Source: Sphingomonas montanisoli (lineage in GTDB: Bacteria; Pseudomonadota; Alphaproteobacteria; Sphingomonadales; Sphingomonadaceae). Taken from it: DNA of 64,000 bases. Position 1 is the first letter of the stretch; every line of letters begins with the position of its first letter. A program made the position numbers and the translations under genes. The notes beneath the pieces were generated by a model that worked only from the letters and a program-made list of their open reading frames with translations, was not told the origin of the DNA and did no database searches. This document shows positions 15,380 to 22,698 of this stretch, piece by piece. The DNA lies in the NCBI RefSeq assembly GCF_008274695.1, contig NZ_VTOU01000001.1:806001-870000 (forward strand), in the 5' to 3' direction.

Positions 15380-17362
15380 TCAGGCCGCCGCCACGCCCGG
15401 CGTCGCCCGCACCTGCCGCGCCATCGCCTTGTCGATCGCGCCGCCAAGCGCAGCGATCGTGAAGGGCTTGCGCAGCACCTCATGCCCTGCGAAATCGTCG
15501 GCCTGCCCCGCCTCGCCGACATAGCCGGTGACGAACAAGACCGCGACGTCGGGCCGCACCGCATGCGCGCGCGCAACCAGCTCCGGCCCGGTCATCCCCG
15601 GCATCATCACGTCGGTCATCAACAGGTCGAGCCTTATGCCGCCTTCGAGCAGCGCCAGCGCCTCCTGCCCGCTCGCACAGCCCGTGACGCGGTGGCCGAG
15701 TTCGGTTAGGGCGGCGCGGGTCGCGGCGTGGACGCGGCTGTCATCCTCCACCATAAGCACGTCGAGCGTGCCGCCGCCGGGCAGCGTTGCGATCGGCGGG
15801 ATCGTCCGCTCGCGGCGCCCCGCCGCCGTCGCGTGGCGCGGGAAATAGAGCGAGATCGTCGTGCCCCGCCCGAGTTCGGATTCGATCCGGATATCCCCGC
15901 CCGATTGGCGCACGAGGCCGAAGATCTGGCTGAGCCCCAGCCCCGTCCCCTTGCCCGCCGGCTTGGTGGTGAAGAAGGGCTCGAAAGCGCGGGCGCGCAC
16001 CGCCTCGCTCATGCCGCTGCCGGTATCGGTGACGGCGATCCGCGCATAATCGCCGGCCACGACCTCTTCGCCCGCGCCCACGCTGATGTTGCGCACGTCG
16101 ATGTCGAGCCGCCCCTCGCCCTCCATCGCGTCGCGCGCATTGACCGCAAGGTTGAGGATCGCATTTTCCAGCTGATGCCGGTCGACCCAGATCGGCCAGA
16201 CGCGGCTGCCCGACGAGGTGTGCACCGCGATCCGCTCGCCCAATGTGCGATCGAGCAGGTCGGTCATCCCCTGCACCAGCCGATCGGGGTGGACGCTGTC
16301 GGGCAACAACGGCTCGGCCCGCGCGAAGGACAGCAGCCGCCGGGTCAGCGCAGAGGCGCGATCGGCCCCCTCCATCGCGCTTTCGAGATATTGGCCGGTT
16401 TCGTCCGATTTCTGCGCGAACTTGCGCCGCGCCATGTCGAGCCCGCCGACGACGACCGCGAGCATATTGTTGAAATCGTGCGCGATCCCGCCGGTCAGCT
16501 GGCCCACCGCCTCCATCTTCTGCGCCTGGGCGAGCTGCGCCTCGGCGCGGGCGCGGGTCTCGGCCTCTTCCTTCAGTTGCGCATTGGCCTCGCGCAGTTC
16601 GCGCGTCCGTTCGGCGACCGCGGTTTCGAGCGCGGTCGCACGATCGCCCTCGGCCTCGGCCAGCGCGTCGGCCGATCGCCGCCCCGAAGCCGCCGCCGCC
16701 GCCAGCCAGCCGAGCAGCAGGGCGGCCGCGACCATCCCCAGCCCCAGCACCGACAGCAGGGTCGAGAAATTGTTCGCCCGCTCGCCCGAAAAGATCGTCG
16801 CCTGCGATCGCTGGCCCAGCCGCTCGCGCTCATTGGCGGCGATCTCGCTGAGCAATGTCGTGATGCGGCCGACATTGGGTGACTCGCCCGCCTTGCCGAA
16901 CATGCCGACGGCATACCAGCCCTTGCGGACGTTCGCGAAGGCCGCCGCCGCCGCCAGTTCGCGCTCGCGATCGTCCAGCACGGTGCCGAGCCGGCCGACC
17001 AGCGCGGTCTGTTCGGGCTCGTCGGCGGTTAGGTCGCGCAACTGGCGCAACTGCGCCTTCGCGCGGCGCCATTCGTCGTAGAAGATCGTGCCGGTGCGCC
17101 GATCCGAGCTCACCACATAACGCCCCAGCGCCGCCTCCGCCCGCGCGATCGACGCGTCGAGCGAGCGGGTGAGCACCATCACGTCATAGCTGTGCTGTTC
17201 GCGCTTGAGCGCCAGATCGCGCTCGGCATTCGACCGCGCGACCATCGTGACGACCGCCAGCAGCAGCCCGACCACCGCCAACGCCGCGATGACAGCCGCC
17301 GCCAGCCGCAACAGCGCCGGTGGCAGCCCCTTGTCGATCGCGGCGGGAGAAAATGTCGCCAT
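15380..17362 (-). CDS. Hybrid sensor histidine kinase/response regulator with CHASE3-like sensor
   Basis: About 660 residues. Transmembrane helix near residues 18-45, then a periplasmic four-helix region of CHASE3 type (SYDVMVLTRSLDASIARAEA, GRYVVSSDRRTG), a second transmembrane helix (LGLGMVAAALLLGWLAAAAA) and a coiled coil. The HisKA site is VGQLTGGIAHDFNNMLA, followed by HATPase (DNAILNLAVNARDAM, TDTGSGMS, GKGTGLGLSQIFG) and a C-terminal receiver (LMVEDDSRVH, LLMTDVMMPGMTG, VLFVTGY, K in LRKPF). No output domain, so it needs a phosphotransfer partner elsewhere. It lies downstream of spt on the same strand, separated by a repeat; a link to sphingolipid status is speculative. Confidence 0.9.
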   Translation of the reverse strand: MATFSPAAIDKGLPPALLRLAAAVIAALAVVGLLLAVVTMVARSNAERDLALKREQHSYDVMVLTRSLDASIARAEAALGRYVVSSDRRTGTIFYDEWRRAKAQLRQLRDLTADEPEQTALVGRLGTVLDDRERELAAAAAFANVRKGWYAVGMFGKAGESPNVGRITTLLSEIAANERERLGQRSQATIFSGERANNFSTLLSVLGLGMVAAALLLGWLAAAAASGRRSADALAEAEGDRATALETAVAERTRELREANAQLKEEAETRARAEAQLAQAQKMEAVGQLTGGIAHDFNNMLAVVVGGLDMARRKFAQKSDETGQYLESAMEGADRASALTRRLLSFARAEPLLPDSVHPDRLVQGMTDLLDRTLGERIAVHTSSGSRVWPIWVDRHQLENAILNLAVNARDAMEGEGRLDIDVRNISVGAGEEVVAGDYARIAVTDTGSGMSEAVRARAFEPFFTTKPAGKGTGLGLSQIFGLVRQSGGDIRIESELGRGTTISLYFPRHATAAGRRERTIPPIATLPGGGTLDVLMVEDDSRVHAATRAALTELGHRVTGCASGQEALALLEGGIRLDLLMTDVMMPGMTGPELVARAHAVRPDVAVLFVTGYVGEAGQADDFAGHEVLRKPFTIAALGGAIDKAMARQVRATPGVAAA

Positions 17363-17437
17363 GCGCACAGTTTAGCACGTCCCAGCTTTGGGACCAGTAC
17401 GGATTGGAGGGAGTTCGACGAACGGCACTGCGGCCCT

Positions 17438-17578
17438 AGATCCTTCCCCGGAGGGGGAGGGGGACCGGCGCAGCCGGTGGAGGGGTATTCTCCACAAACG
17501 CCCAGTCCCGTTGCCGGCCAATACCTCTCCACCACGCCTTCGGCGCGGTCCCCCTCTCCCTCCGGGAGAGGATTTAGA
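17438..17578. repeat. Long inverted repeat (GATCCTTCCCCGGAGGGGGA family)
   Basis: Arms TCCTTCCCCGGAGGGGGAGG and CCCTCTCCCTCCGGGAGAGGA surround inner stems (GGCGCAGCCGGTGGAGGGGTA versus TACCTCTCCACCACGCCTTC). It is a relative, not an identical copy, of the family at 15248. It separates spt from the histidine kinase gene and may attenuate read-through. Confidence 0.75.
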
Positions 17579-17580
17579 CG

Positions 17581-18783
17581 TTAAGGAATGACCCCCGTCG
17601 CGCGGCCGGCGCGTTCGAACATGCCGAGGATCTCGCCCACCTGCTCGTCGGTATGCTCTGCGCACAGCGAGCAGCGGAGCAGGAACATGCCTGCCGGCGT
17701 CGCGGGCGGCCGCGCCGTATTCACATACAGCCCCGCCTCCAGCAGCCCCTGCCACAGCGACACGGCCTGCGCCATGTCGGTCAGGATCACCGCGATGATC
17801 GCCGATTGCGCGGTGTCGGTGCCCAGCTTGTAGCCCATGTCGCGCAGCCCCTGGTGGAGCCGCTTCGAATTCTTCCACAGATGCGCGCGCTTCTCGCCCG
17901 CGTGCATCAGCTTGCGGATCGAGGTCGCTGCGGTCGCGACCACCGACGGCGGCAGCGATGCGGTGAAGATATAGGGCCGCGCGACCAGGCGCATTACCTC
18001 GAACTTCGGATGGTTCGACACGCAGAAGCCGCCGACCGTGCCGACCGATTTGGAGAAGGTGCCGACGACGAAGTCGATATCCTTCTCGCAGCCCATCTCT
18101 TCATAGACGCCGCGGCCATTGGGGCCGAAGAAGCCCATGCCATGCGCCTCGTCGCACAGGATCATCGCGCCATGCTTCTTGGCGACCTTGACCATTTCGG
18201 GCAGCGGGGCGACGTCGCCGAGCATCGAATAGACGCCTTCCAGCACCACCAGCTTGCCGGCTTCCGCCGGCAGGCGGCCGAGGCGCTTGTCGAGATCCTC
18301 GACGCTGTTGTGGCGGAAACGGACGACCTCGGCCTTGCCCATCGCGCAGCCGTCATAGATCGACGCATGGCTGTCGGCGTCGAGGATGATGTAGTCGCCC
18401 TTGCCCGCCAGGCCCGAAATCATGCCCAGATTGGCCTGATATCCGGTCGAAAAGACGATGGCGTGGTCGACGCCATAATATTCCTTGAGCGCGTCTTCGC
18501 AGTCCTTGTGGCCCGCATAGGTGCCGTTAAGGACGCGGCTGCCCGTCGTCCCCGACCCGAATTTGTCGAGCGCGGCCTTGCCCGCGGCGATCACGTCCGG
18601 ATCGAACGTCATCCCCATATAATTATAGGTGCCGAGCAGGATGGTGCGCTTACCGTTGACCATCGCCTCGGTCGGCGACAGCACCTTGTCCATCACGATG
18701 CCGTAGGGATCGCGCACGCCGGTGGCGAGCAACGCCTCGCGCTCGTTGATCAGCGGATCGAATTTCGTGAAGAGGTCGACCAC
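17581..18783 (-). CDS. spt: Serine palmitoyltransferase (sphingolipid biosynthesis)
   Basis: 400 residues, close to the 420-residue soluble enzyme of Sphingomonas paucimobilis. It condenses L-serine with an acyl thioester to 3-ketosphinganine, the first committed sphingolipid step. Alpha-oxoamine synthase features: GSGTTGSRVLNGT (about 76-88), the PLP-stacking histidine in DADSHASIYDG (H139), DEAHGMGFFG (D211) and the Schiff-base lysine in GTFSKSVGTVGG (K245). The start is 9 nt from the stop of the acyl carrier protein gene upstream, so acyl substrate delivery as acyl-ACP is likely. Related biotin (BioF) and KBL enzymes are less likely given the ACP and locus. Cytoplasmic, probably a homodimer. 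Confidence 0.9.
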   Translation of the reverse strand: MVDLFTKFDPLINEREALLATGVRDPYGIVMDKVLSPTEAMVNGKRTILLGTYNYMGMTFDPDVIAAGKAALDKFGSGTTGSRVLNGTYAGHKDCEDALKEYYGVDHAIVFSTGYQANLGMISGLAGKGDYIILDADSHASIYDGCAMGKAEVVRFRHNSVEDLDKRLGRLPAEAGKLVVLEGVYSMLGDVAPLPEMVKVAKKHGAMILCDEAHGMGFFGPNGRGVYEEMGCEKDIDFVVGTFSKSVGTVGGFCVSNHPKFEVMRLVARPYIFTASLPPSVVATAATSIRKLMHAGEKRAHLWKNSKRLHQGLRDMGYKLGTDTAQSAIIAVILTDMAQAVSLWQGLLEAGLYVNTARPPATPAGMFLLRCSLCAEHTDEQVGEILGMFERAGRATGVIP

Positions 18784-18792
18784 GGTCTTGCG

Positions 18793-19035
18793 TCAGTCCT
18801 TGAGCTTGGCGACGGCGTCGACCAGCTGGCCGACCGTCTCGATCTCGGCCTGCATGTTCATCGTGATGATGATGTCGAACTCGTCCTCGATCGCGGCGAC
18901 GAAATCCATCACGGTCAGGCTGTCCCATTCGAGATCGCCCGCGAAGGTCGTCGCGTCGGTGAGCTTGATGCCCTTCTTGTTGAACGGCGCGATCTGCTCG
19001 GCCACCGTTTCGAAAATCTCGTCTCTGTCGCTCAT
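18793..19035 (-). CDS. Acyl carrier protein, spt-associated
   Basis: 80 residues, acidic, with the phosphopantetheine site in LEWDSLTVMDF (S39). It differs from housekeeping AcpP (which has DSLDTVEL) and is placed 9 nt before spt, as in Caulobacter and other sphingolipid producers where a dedicated ACP (AcpR type) supplies the acyl chain to Spt. The start at 19035 is preceded by AGGACG a few bases upstream on the minus strand. Its upstream region consists of repeats (19113-19387). Confidence 0.9.
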   Translation of the reverse strand: MSDRDEIFETVAEQIAPFNKKGIKLTDATTFAGDLEWDSLTVMDFVAAIEDEFDIIITMNMQAEIETVGQLVDAVAKLKD

Positions 19036-19112
19036 GGGGCGTCCTTTAGGATGGTCGTACCGGGCTTGCCAAGCGAATGCGGCGGGATCGGGGCGGCGAC
19101 GTGACGATCGCC

Positions 19113-19247
19113 TTATCTATCCTCCCCCGCCAGGGGGAGGGTCGCCGAAGGCGACGGAGGGGGAGGTCACGGCCAACTCCAGTTCATCGCATCCTCCCCC
19201 TCCGTCAGCTGGCGCTGCCACCTCCCCCTGGCGGGGGAGGATAAGAA
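19113..19247. repeat. Long inverted repeat, CCTCCCCCGCCAGGGGGAGG family (copy 2)
   Basis: The left arm starts TATCCTCCCCCGCC and the right arm ends GGCGGGGGAGGATAAGAAG. Inner stems GTCGCCGAAGGCGACGGAGG and CCTCCGTCAGCTGGCGCTGC match the arms of copies 1 and 3 in swapped order, which suggests inversion or shuffling of half units. Confidence 0.8.
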
Positions 19248-19278
19248 GGAGGCCGGTGCGCCACCCCGCCTCTCACCT

Positions 19279-19387
19279 CGTCATTGCGAGGAGCCGAAGG
19301 CGACGCGGCAATCCAGGCCCCCATATGAGAGGCTCGCGACACACTCCAGTGCGGGCCTGGATTGCTTCGCTCCGCTCGCAATGACGA
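19279..19387. repeat. Inverted repeat, CGTCATTGCGAG family
   Basis: CGTCATTGCGAGGAGCCGAA at the left is mirrored by GCTCGCAATGACG at the right, with GGCAATCCAGGCCC and GGGCCTGGATTGC as inner arms. This is a REP/BIME-like element; a half copy lies at 8356-8390. Confidence 0.8.
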
Positions 19388-19487
19388 GGGAGGTGGGAAA
19401 TGCGTGCCAACCGCATCACGTCCGGGGTGACGCGCAGGCAAAGAAGTGCCATCGTTCGCTTCACATTTCCGGGGGGAAACGAAGCCG

Positions 19488-20033
19488 ATGAGCCGCGACG
19501 ACGAACCGCCACGTCCCAAGCCCAAGGGCACCTTCGCGCCCGACGCGGTTCACCTGCTGCGCACCACCCAGCAGATCCAGTATCAGCTCAGCCAGATGGC
19601 CGATCAGAAGGCGAGCATGCTGATGGGCGCCACCTTCGTGATCTTCACGATCACGATCGGCATGGTGAAATCGGATGGCGGCGCGCCGCTGGCGCTTCTG
19701 GTGCTGGGCGCATCGGCCTTCGTCGCGGCGCTGCTCGCGGTGCTGGCGGTCCTGCCGTCGACCAAGGTTCCGCCCAAGGCGGACGGCCCCGCCAACATGC
19801 TGTTCTTCGGCAGCTTCACCCAACTGACCGAGGAGCAATATGTGCAGATGATCCTGGATTCGGTCGGCGACAGCGACGTCGTCTATGCCGCCTTCGCGCA
19901 CGATATCTACCAGAATGGCCGCGTCCTCGCGCGCAAGAAGTATCGGCTGCTCGGCTATGCCTATCGCGTGCTGCTGGGCGGGCTGATCTTCAGCTTCGTG
20001 CTGTTCGTCGGCCATTTCGTGATCAATTATTGA
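19488..20033 (+). CDS. PycTM-like (Pycsar effector-type) two-helix membrane protein
   Basis: 181 residues. After a Pro-rich cytoplasmic start comes HLLRTTQQIQYQLSQMADQKAS, then a first transmembrane helix (MLMGATFVIFTITIG), a second (LALLVLGASAFVAALLAVLAV), a soluble segment and a final helix (VLLGGLIFSFVLFVGHFVI). The L-R-T...ADxKAS block before the first helix is the signature of the PycTM domain (DUF5706) found in membrane effectors of Pycsar anti-phage systems, and also in proteins unconnected with defence. No cyclase gene is in its operon; it overlaps the next gene by 1 nt (TGATG). Start chosen at MSRDDEPP because similarity begins soon after. Defence role unproven. Confidence 0.65.
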   Translation: MSRDDEPPRPKPKGTFAPDAVHLLRTTQQIQYQLSQMADQKASMLMGATFVIFTITIGMVKSDGGAPLALLVLGASAFVAALLAVLAVLPSTKVPPKADGPANMLFFGSFTQLTEEQYVQMILDSVGDSDVVYAAFAHDIYQNGRVLARKKYRLLGYAYRVLLGGLIFSFVLFVGHFVINY

Positions 20034-20470
20034 TGTTCAGCTTCGTTCACGATGCCGATGCCAACATCCTGCGCATCAATGTGGAGGGGCTCTATGAAAT
20101 GGAGAACGTCCCCGCCCTCGCCGCCGCCCTCGTCAGCGCGGCGCACCGCGCGGGCGCAGCCAGCGACGATTTCGACGTCCTCGTGGAATCGCTCGATTTC
20201 CCGCTCCAGCATGAGGATGTGAACGAGAAATTCGTCGAGATCATGCGCGCCGGCATGGCGCAGACCAAAGGCTATGCCGCCATCGTCGTCGGCACCCCCG
20301 AAAACTTCGAACAAGCCTCCCGCACCCTCCTCCACCCGAATCTGCGCGTGTTCATGTCGATGATGGAGGCCGAGGAGTGGCTGGCGCGGATGGCTGCGGT
20401 GAAACTGGCCGACGCGGATGGGCGGCAGGCGGGAAAGATCGAGGCGCTGCGGAAGCTGGCGGGGATTTAG
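20033..20470 (+). CDS. Small STAS/SpoIIAA-like hypothetical protein
   Basis: 145 residues, cytoplasmic, coupled to the PycTM-like gene (stop and start share one base). It alternates strands and helices: FSFVHDADANILRINVEG, DDFDVLVESLDFP, YAAIVVGTPENFEQA, LRVFMSMMEAEEWLA. The ending resembles SpoIIAA/STAS-like proteins, where the last helix carries an 'EAEEWL' pattern. No catalytic residues are apparent. I cannot assign a function; a regulatory partner of the membrane protein is a reasonable guess. Confidence 0.6.
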   Translation: MFSFVHDADANILRINVEGLYEMENVPALAAALVSAAHRAGAASDDFDVLVESLDFPLQHEDVNEKFVEIMRAGMAQTKGYAAIVVGTPENFEQASRTLLHPNLRVFMSMMEAEEWLARMAAVKLADADGRQAGKIEALRKLAGI

Positions 20471-20506
20471 GAAGCGCAGGCACTCAGAACTCCCTCATTC
20501 GGCGTA

Positions 20507-21547
20507 TCAAGCCTCAATCTGCAAATTGCTTATCACCATATCAAAAGTCCCCAATACATACTGGCACGGATAATCAGCCATCGGAGGCACGTAGGGATAC
20601 TGCTGGATGTGATCTTTCTTAAAATCATGCTTCATTTTTAGTGATTTAAAAAAGCTCACGTCCATGTAAAGTTCAGAAAATTGATGAACACCCGTCTTTG
20701 AAGCATGCTTTGCAGCAGACTCTATTGATTGAAGCTGAGCGAATGGAAGCCCAAGGCTGTTCAAAGATATATGATTCCCAGATGATGATTTATGAATCAA
20801 CGAATCTTCATAAAACTCGTTCTGCCCTTGGGTAACTACTGCATATATAGACAGCCCAAGCTCATCTTTATATGCCTTAACCAACTCGGGCATTAGCTTG
20901 ATTATTTTCTCAGGTTCGTAAGTGTATTTTATGGGTCGATCCCATTGCCCAACCGTCCAATTGGTCTTAAGCAACAAACTATCCGCAAAGGATACGAAAG
21001 AAACGTCTGTATGATTTGCGGAGATGGCGTCTATACGCCCCTGTAGCGCGGCAAGTTTCTCTTTAGTAATTGATCCATTTAGCAATGCCCGCCTGACACC
21101 AATCACATCCACAAGAGCAAACACCGAAAAAACTCGAAGATGAAGATCTTCGAGCCATTGGGCACTGACAAAAATACGAGGCTTCTCGTCGTATTGCCAC
21201 ATTTCCGTACAGGCTACAAAATGACGGCGCGGTAGATTTACACGAACTTCGTGGAATCTATCATAGATATTTGGATACCAAGATAATTCAATTCCATCTG
21301 CACTTACACTTCGTGCGCAGGCGTAGGAAATATATCCCACATTATCCCAATCACCACCCGCAATTCCTTTTAGCATGGCAATGGAATATTCCGCCATCCA
21401 CTCATCACCCATTAAGAAGATGTCGCGATCGAGAGGGACATCTTCCATTTTATGGAGTTCGATATCTGGATGATCAAAGAGTTTAGATTTTTGCGTCATT
21501 TGTTTAAAGTAACGCAGTTTCATCGAGTCACAACTTAATGTCGTCAA
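20507..21547 (-). CDS. AT-rich hypothetical protein with nucleotide-cyclase-like motifs
   Basis: 346 residues. Base composition and codon use are strikingly AT-rich compared with every other gene here, pointing to recent acquisition. The first 120 residues match nothing I know. The middle has FALVDVIGVRRALL (D147) and VSFVSFADSLLLK (D189). In class III nucleotide cyclases two metal-binding aspartates sit at the same places (F.D..GF and SDS/GDS), about 44 residues apart; here they are 42 apart. A later region (HISLNSLGLPFAQLQSIESA) occupies the position of the conserved N..R helix but lacks an obvious arginine. A divergent or inactive cyclase is my best guess; uncertain. Convergent with the STAS-like gene. 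Confidence 0.45.
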   Translation of the reverse strand: MTTLSCDSMKLRYFKQMTQKSKLFDHPDIELHKMEDVPLDRDIFLMGDEWMAEYSIAMLKGIAGGDWDNVGYISYACARSVSADGIELSWYPNIYDRFHEVRVNLPRRHFVACTEMWQYDEKPRIFVSAQWLEDLHLRVFSVFALVDVIGVRRALLNGSITKEKLAALQGRIDAISANHTDVSFVSFADSLLLKTNWTVGQWDRPIKYTYEPEKIIKLMPELVKAYKDELGLSIYAVVTQGQNEFYEDSLIHKSSSGNHISLNSLGLPFAQLQSIESAAKHASKTGVHQFSELYMDVSFFKSLKMKHDFKKDHIQQYPYVPPMADYPCQYVLGTFDMVISNLQIEA

Positions 21548-21604
21548 ATTGTATCGGATGGCCCCTTCGGCATCAGAAGGACGCCAAGATCAAACCTTGA
21601 CAAA

Positions 21605-21796
21605 TCAGAACAAACCAAGTATATATTCTGCCGTAGCGCACTCGCGCATCGGCTCTTTCTCACTGTCGGCGGCATCGCACTTATTGCAAGTGAATCGCAA
21701 CAACCTCGCGGGGGACTGATTTCCCGCGATGACGTAGTGACAACTTTGACAACTTTCGCGGCCCAGCGTGACGCTGCGACTCGTATCACGAGCGCC
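21605..21796 (-). pseudogene. Possible remnant of a small zinc-ribbon protein
   Basis: On the minus strand an open frame without a credible start encodes ESCQSCHYVIAG, then RFTCNKCDAA, then MRECATAEYI, and stops at 21605. The two CxxC pairs look like a zinc ribbon, but the frame simply runs out of the end of the reductase gene and has no start codon or ribosome site. It could be a decayed gene or chance. Composition is intermediate between the AT-rich gene and the GC-rich genes. Confidence 0.25.
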
Positions 21797-22698
21797 TAGA
21801 GCCAGCCCTCTTTGCGATAGGCTTCGGCGGTCGCCTTCAGGCCCACCAGACCCGGCAACTCCGCCCTCCACAAGCTTGCGGGCGGGCGCTTCTCGCTCAC
21901 CCAGTCGGGGTGGCAGAAATAGGCAACGCGGTCTGCGGTGAGCTTGGCGGAGGGGCCGCGACGTTGTTCTTCGTAGAAGGCGCCCAGGCGCAGCGCGAAG
22001 CGGGGGACGGGGAGGACGAGTGTGCGCGGGGTGCCGACCGCTTCGCCCAGCATCCGGCCGAACTCGCGATGGCTATAGCCATGCGCGGCTCCATCATCGG
22101 GTTCGTAAACCTGATCGATCGTCTCGTCGGCGTCGATCAGGTCGATCAACAGCCGCGCCAGATCGTCCGCCGCGATGATCGACAGGCGGCCGCGCGGGGG
22201 CAGCGGCAGGAAGCCGCGCTTCGCCCAGCGGAACAGCTCCAGCATCTCGCGATCGCCCGGGCCGTGGATCGCGGGCGGGCGCACGATCGTCCAGGCGAGG
22301 TCGGACTGGTGCAGTACCGCCTCCGACGCCGCCTTCGACCAGCCATAGTTGGACAGGTCCGGCTCGCGCGCCGACAGCGACGAGACGTGGATGAAGCGCT
22401 TCACGCCCACGCCCTCGCACGCCGTCGCCAAGGTCGCGGTGCCGGTGACATTGCCCTCGACAAAGCCGGCCAGCGTCGGCGCGTTGATCACGCCCGCAAT
22501 GTGGATCACCGCGTCGGCGCCGTCGACCAGGTCCATCAGCGCCTTGGCATTTTCCAGCGTGCCCGGCATCCATTCGACATTGGGGCGCGGCAGCTGCGCA
22601 CGGCGGGTGAGCGCCACGATCTCATGCCCCCGCTCCGCCGCGACGCGCAGGACGTGGCCGCCCAGGAAGCCGGTGCCGCCCGTAACCGCAATCCTCAC
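21796..22698 (-). CDS. NAD(P)-dependent epimerase/reductase, CerR-like candidate
   Basis: 300 residues of the extended SDR family: nucleotide-binding GGTGFLGGHV (8-17), VIHIAGVINAP, active-site SLSAREPDLSNYGWSK (YxxxK) and RPPAIHGPGD. Family and length match CerR, the 3-ketosphinganine/ceramide reductase encoded next to spt in Caulobacter. Here it begins with GTG overlapping the proB stop by 4 nt and lies 2.8 kb beyond the ACP gene. The nearby spt, ACP and ceramide-synthase candidate make the CerR role likely but not certain; complex-I NDUFA9-like or nucleotide-sugar enzymes share the fold. Confidence 0.6.
   Translation of the reverse strand: MRIAVTGGTGFLGGHVLRVAAERGHEIVALTRRAQLPRPNVEWMPGTLENAKALMDLVDGADAVIHIAGVINAPTLAGFVEGNVTGTATLATACEGVGVKRFIHVSSLSAREPDLSNYGWSKAASEAVLHQSDLAWTIVRPPAIHGPGDREMLELFRWAKRGFLPLPPRGRLSIIAADDLARLLIDLIDADETIDQVYEPDDGAAHGYSHREFGRMLGEAVGTPRTLVLPVPRFALRLGAFYEEQRRGPSAKLTADRVAYFCHPDWVSEKRPPASLWRAELPGLVGLKATAEAYRKEGWL

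Larger units (their letters stand above)
19036..19487. other. Gene-free 452-bp region rich in repeats
   Basis: This divergent gap between the acyl carrier protein gene and the PycTM-like gene contains two complete inverted repeats of different families (19113-19247 and 19279-19387). The roughly 75 nt before the ACP start and about 100 nt before 19488 are the likely promoter regions. I see no convincing coding sequence. Confidence 0.7.

Noticed and set aside
19488-20470. Complete Pycsar defence system
   Set aside because: The PycTM-like gene's operon has no cyclase gene; the only cyclase-like candidate is convergent and of foreign composition. Kept only as a hypothesis.
20507-21547. Prophage or IS insertion around the AT-rich gene
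   Set aside because: No transposase, integrase, terminal inverted repeats or target duplication could be recognised at its edges.
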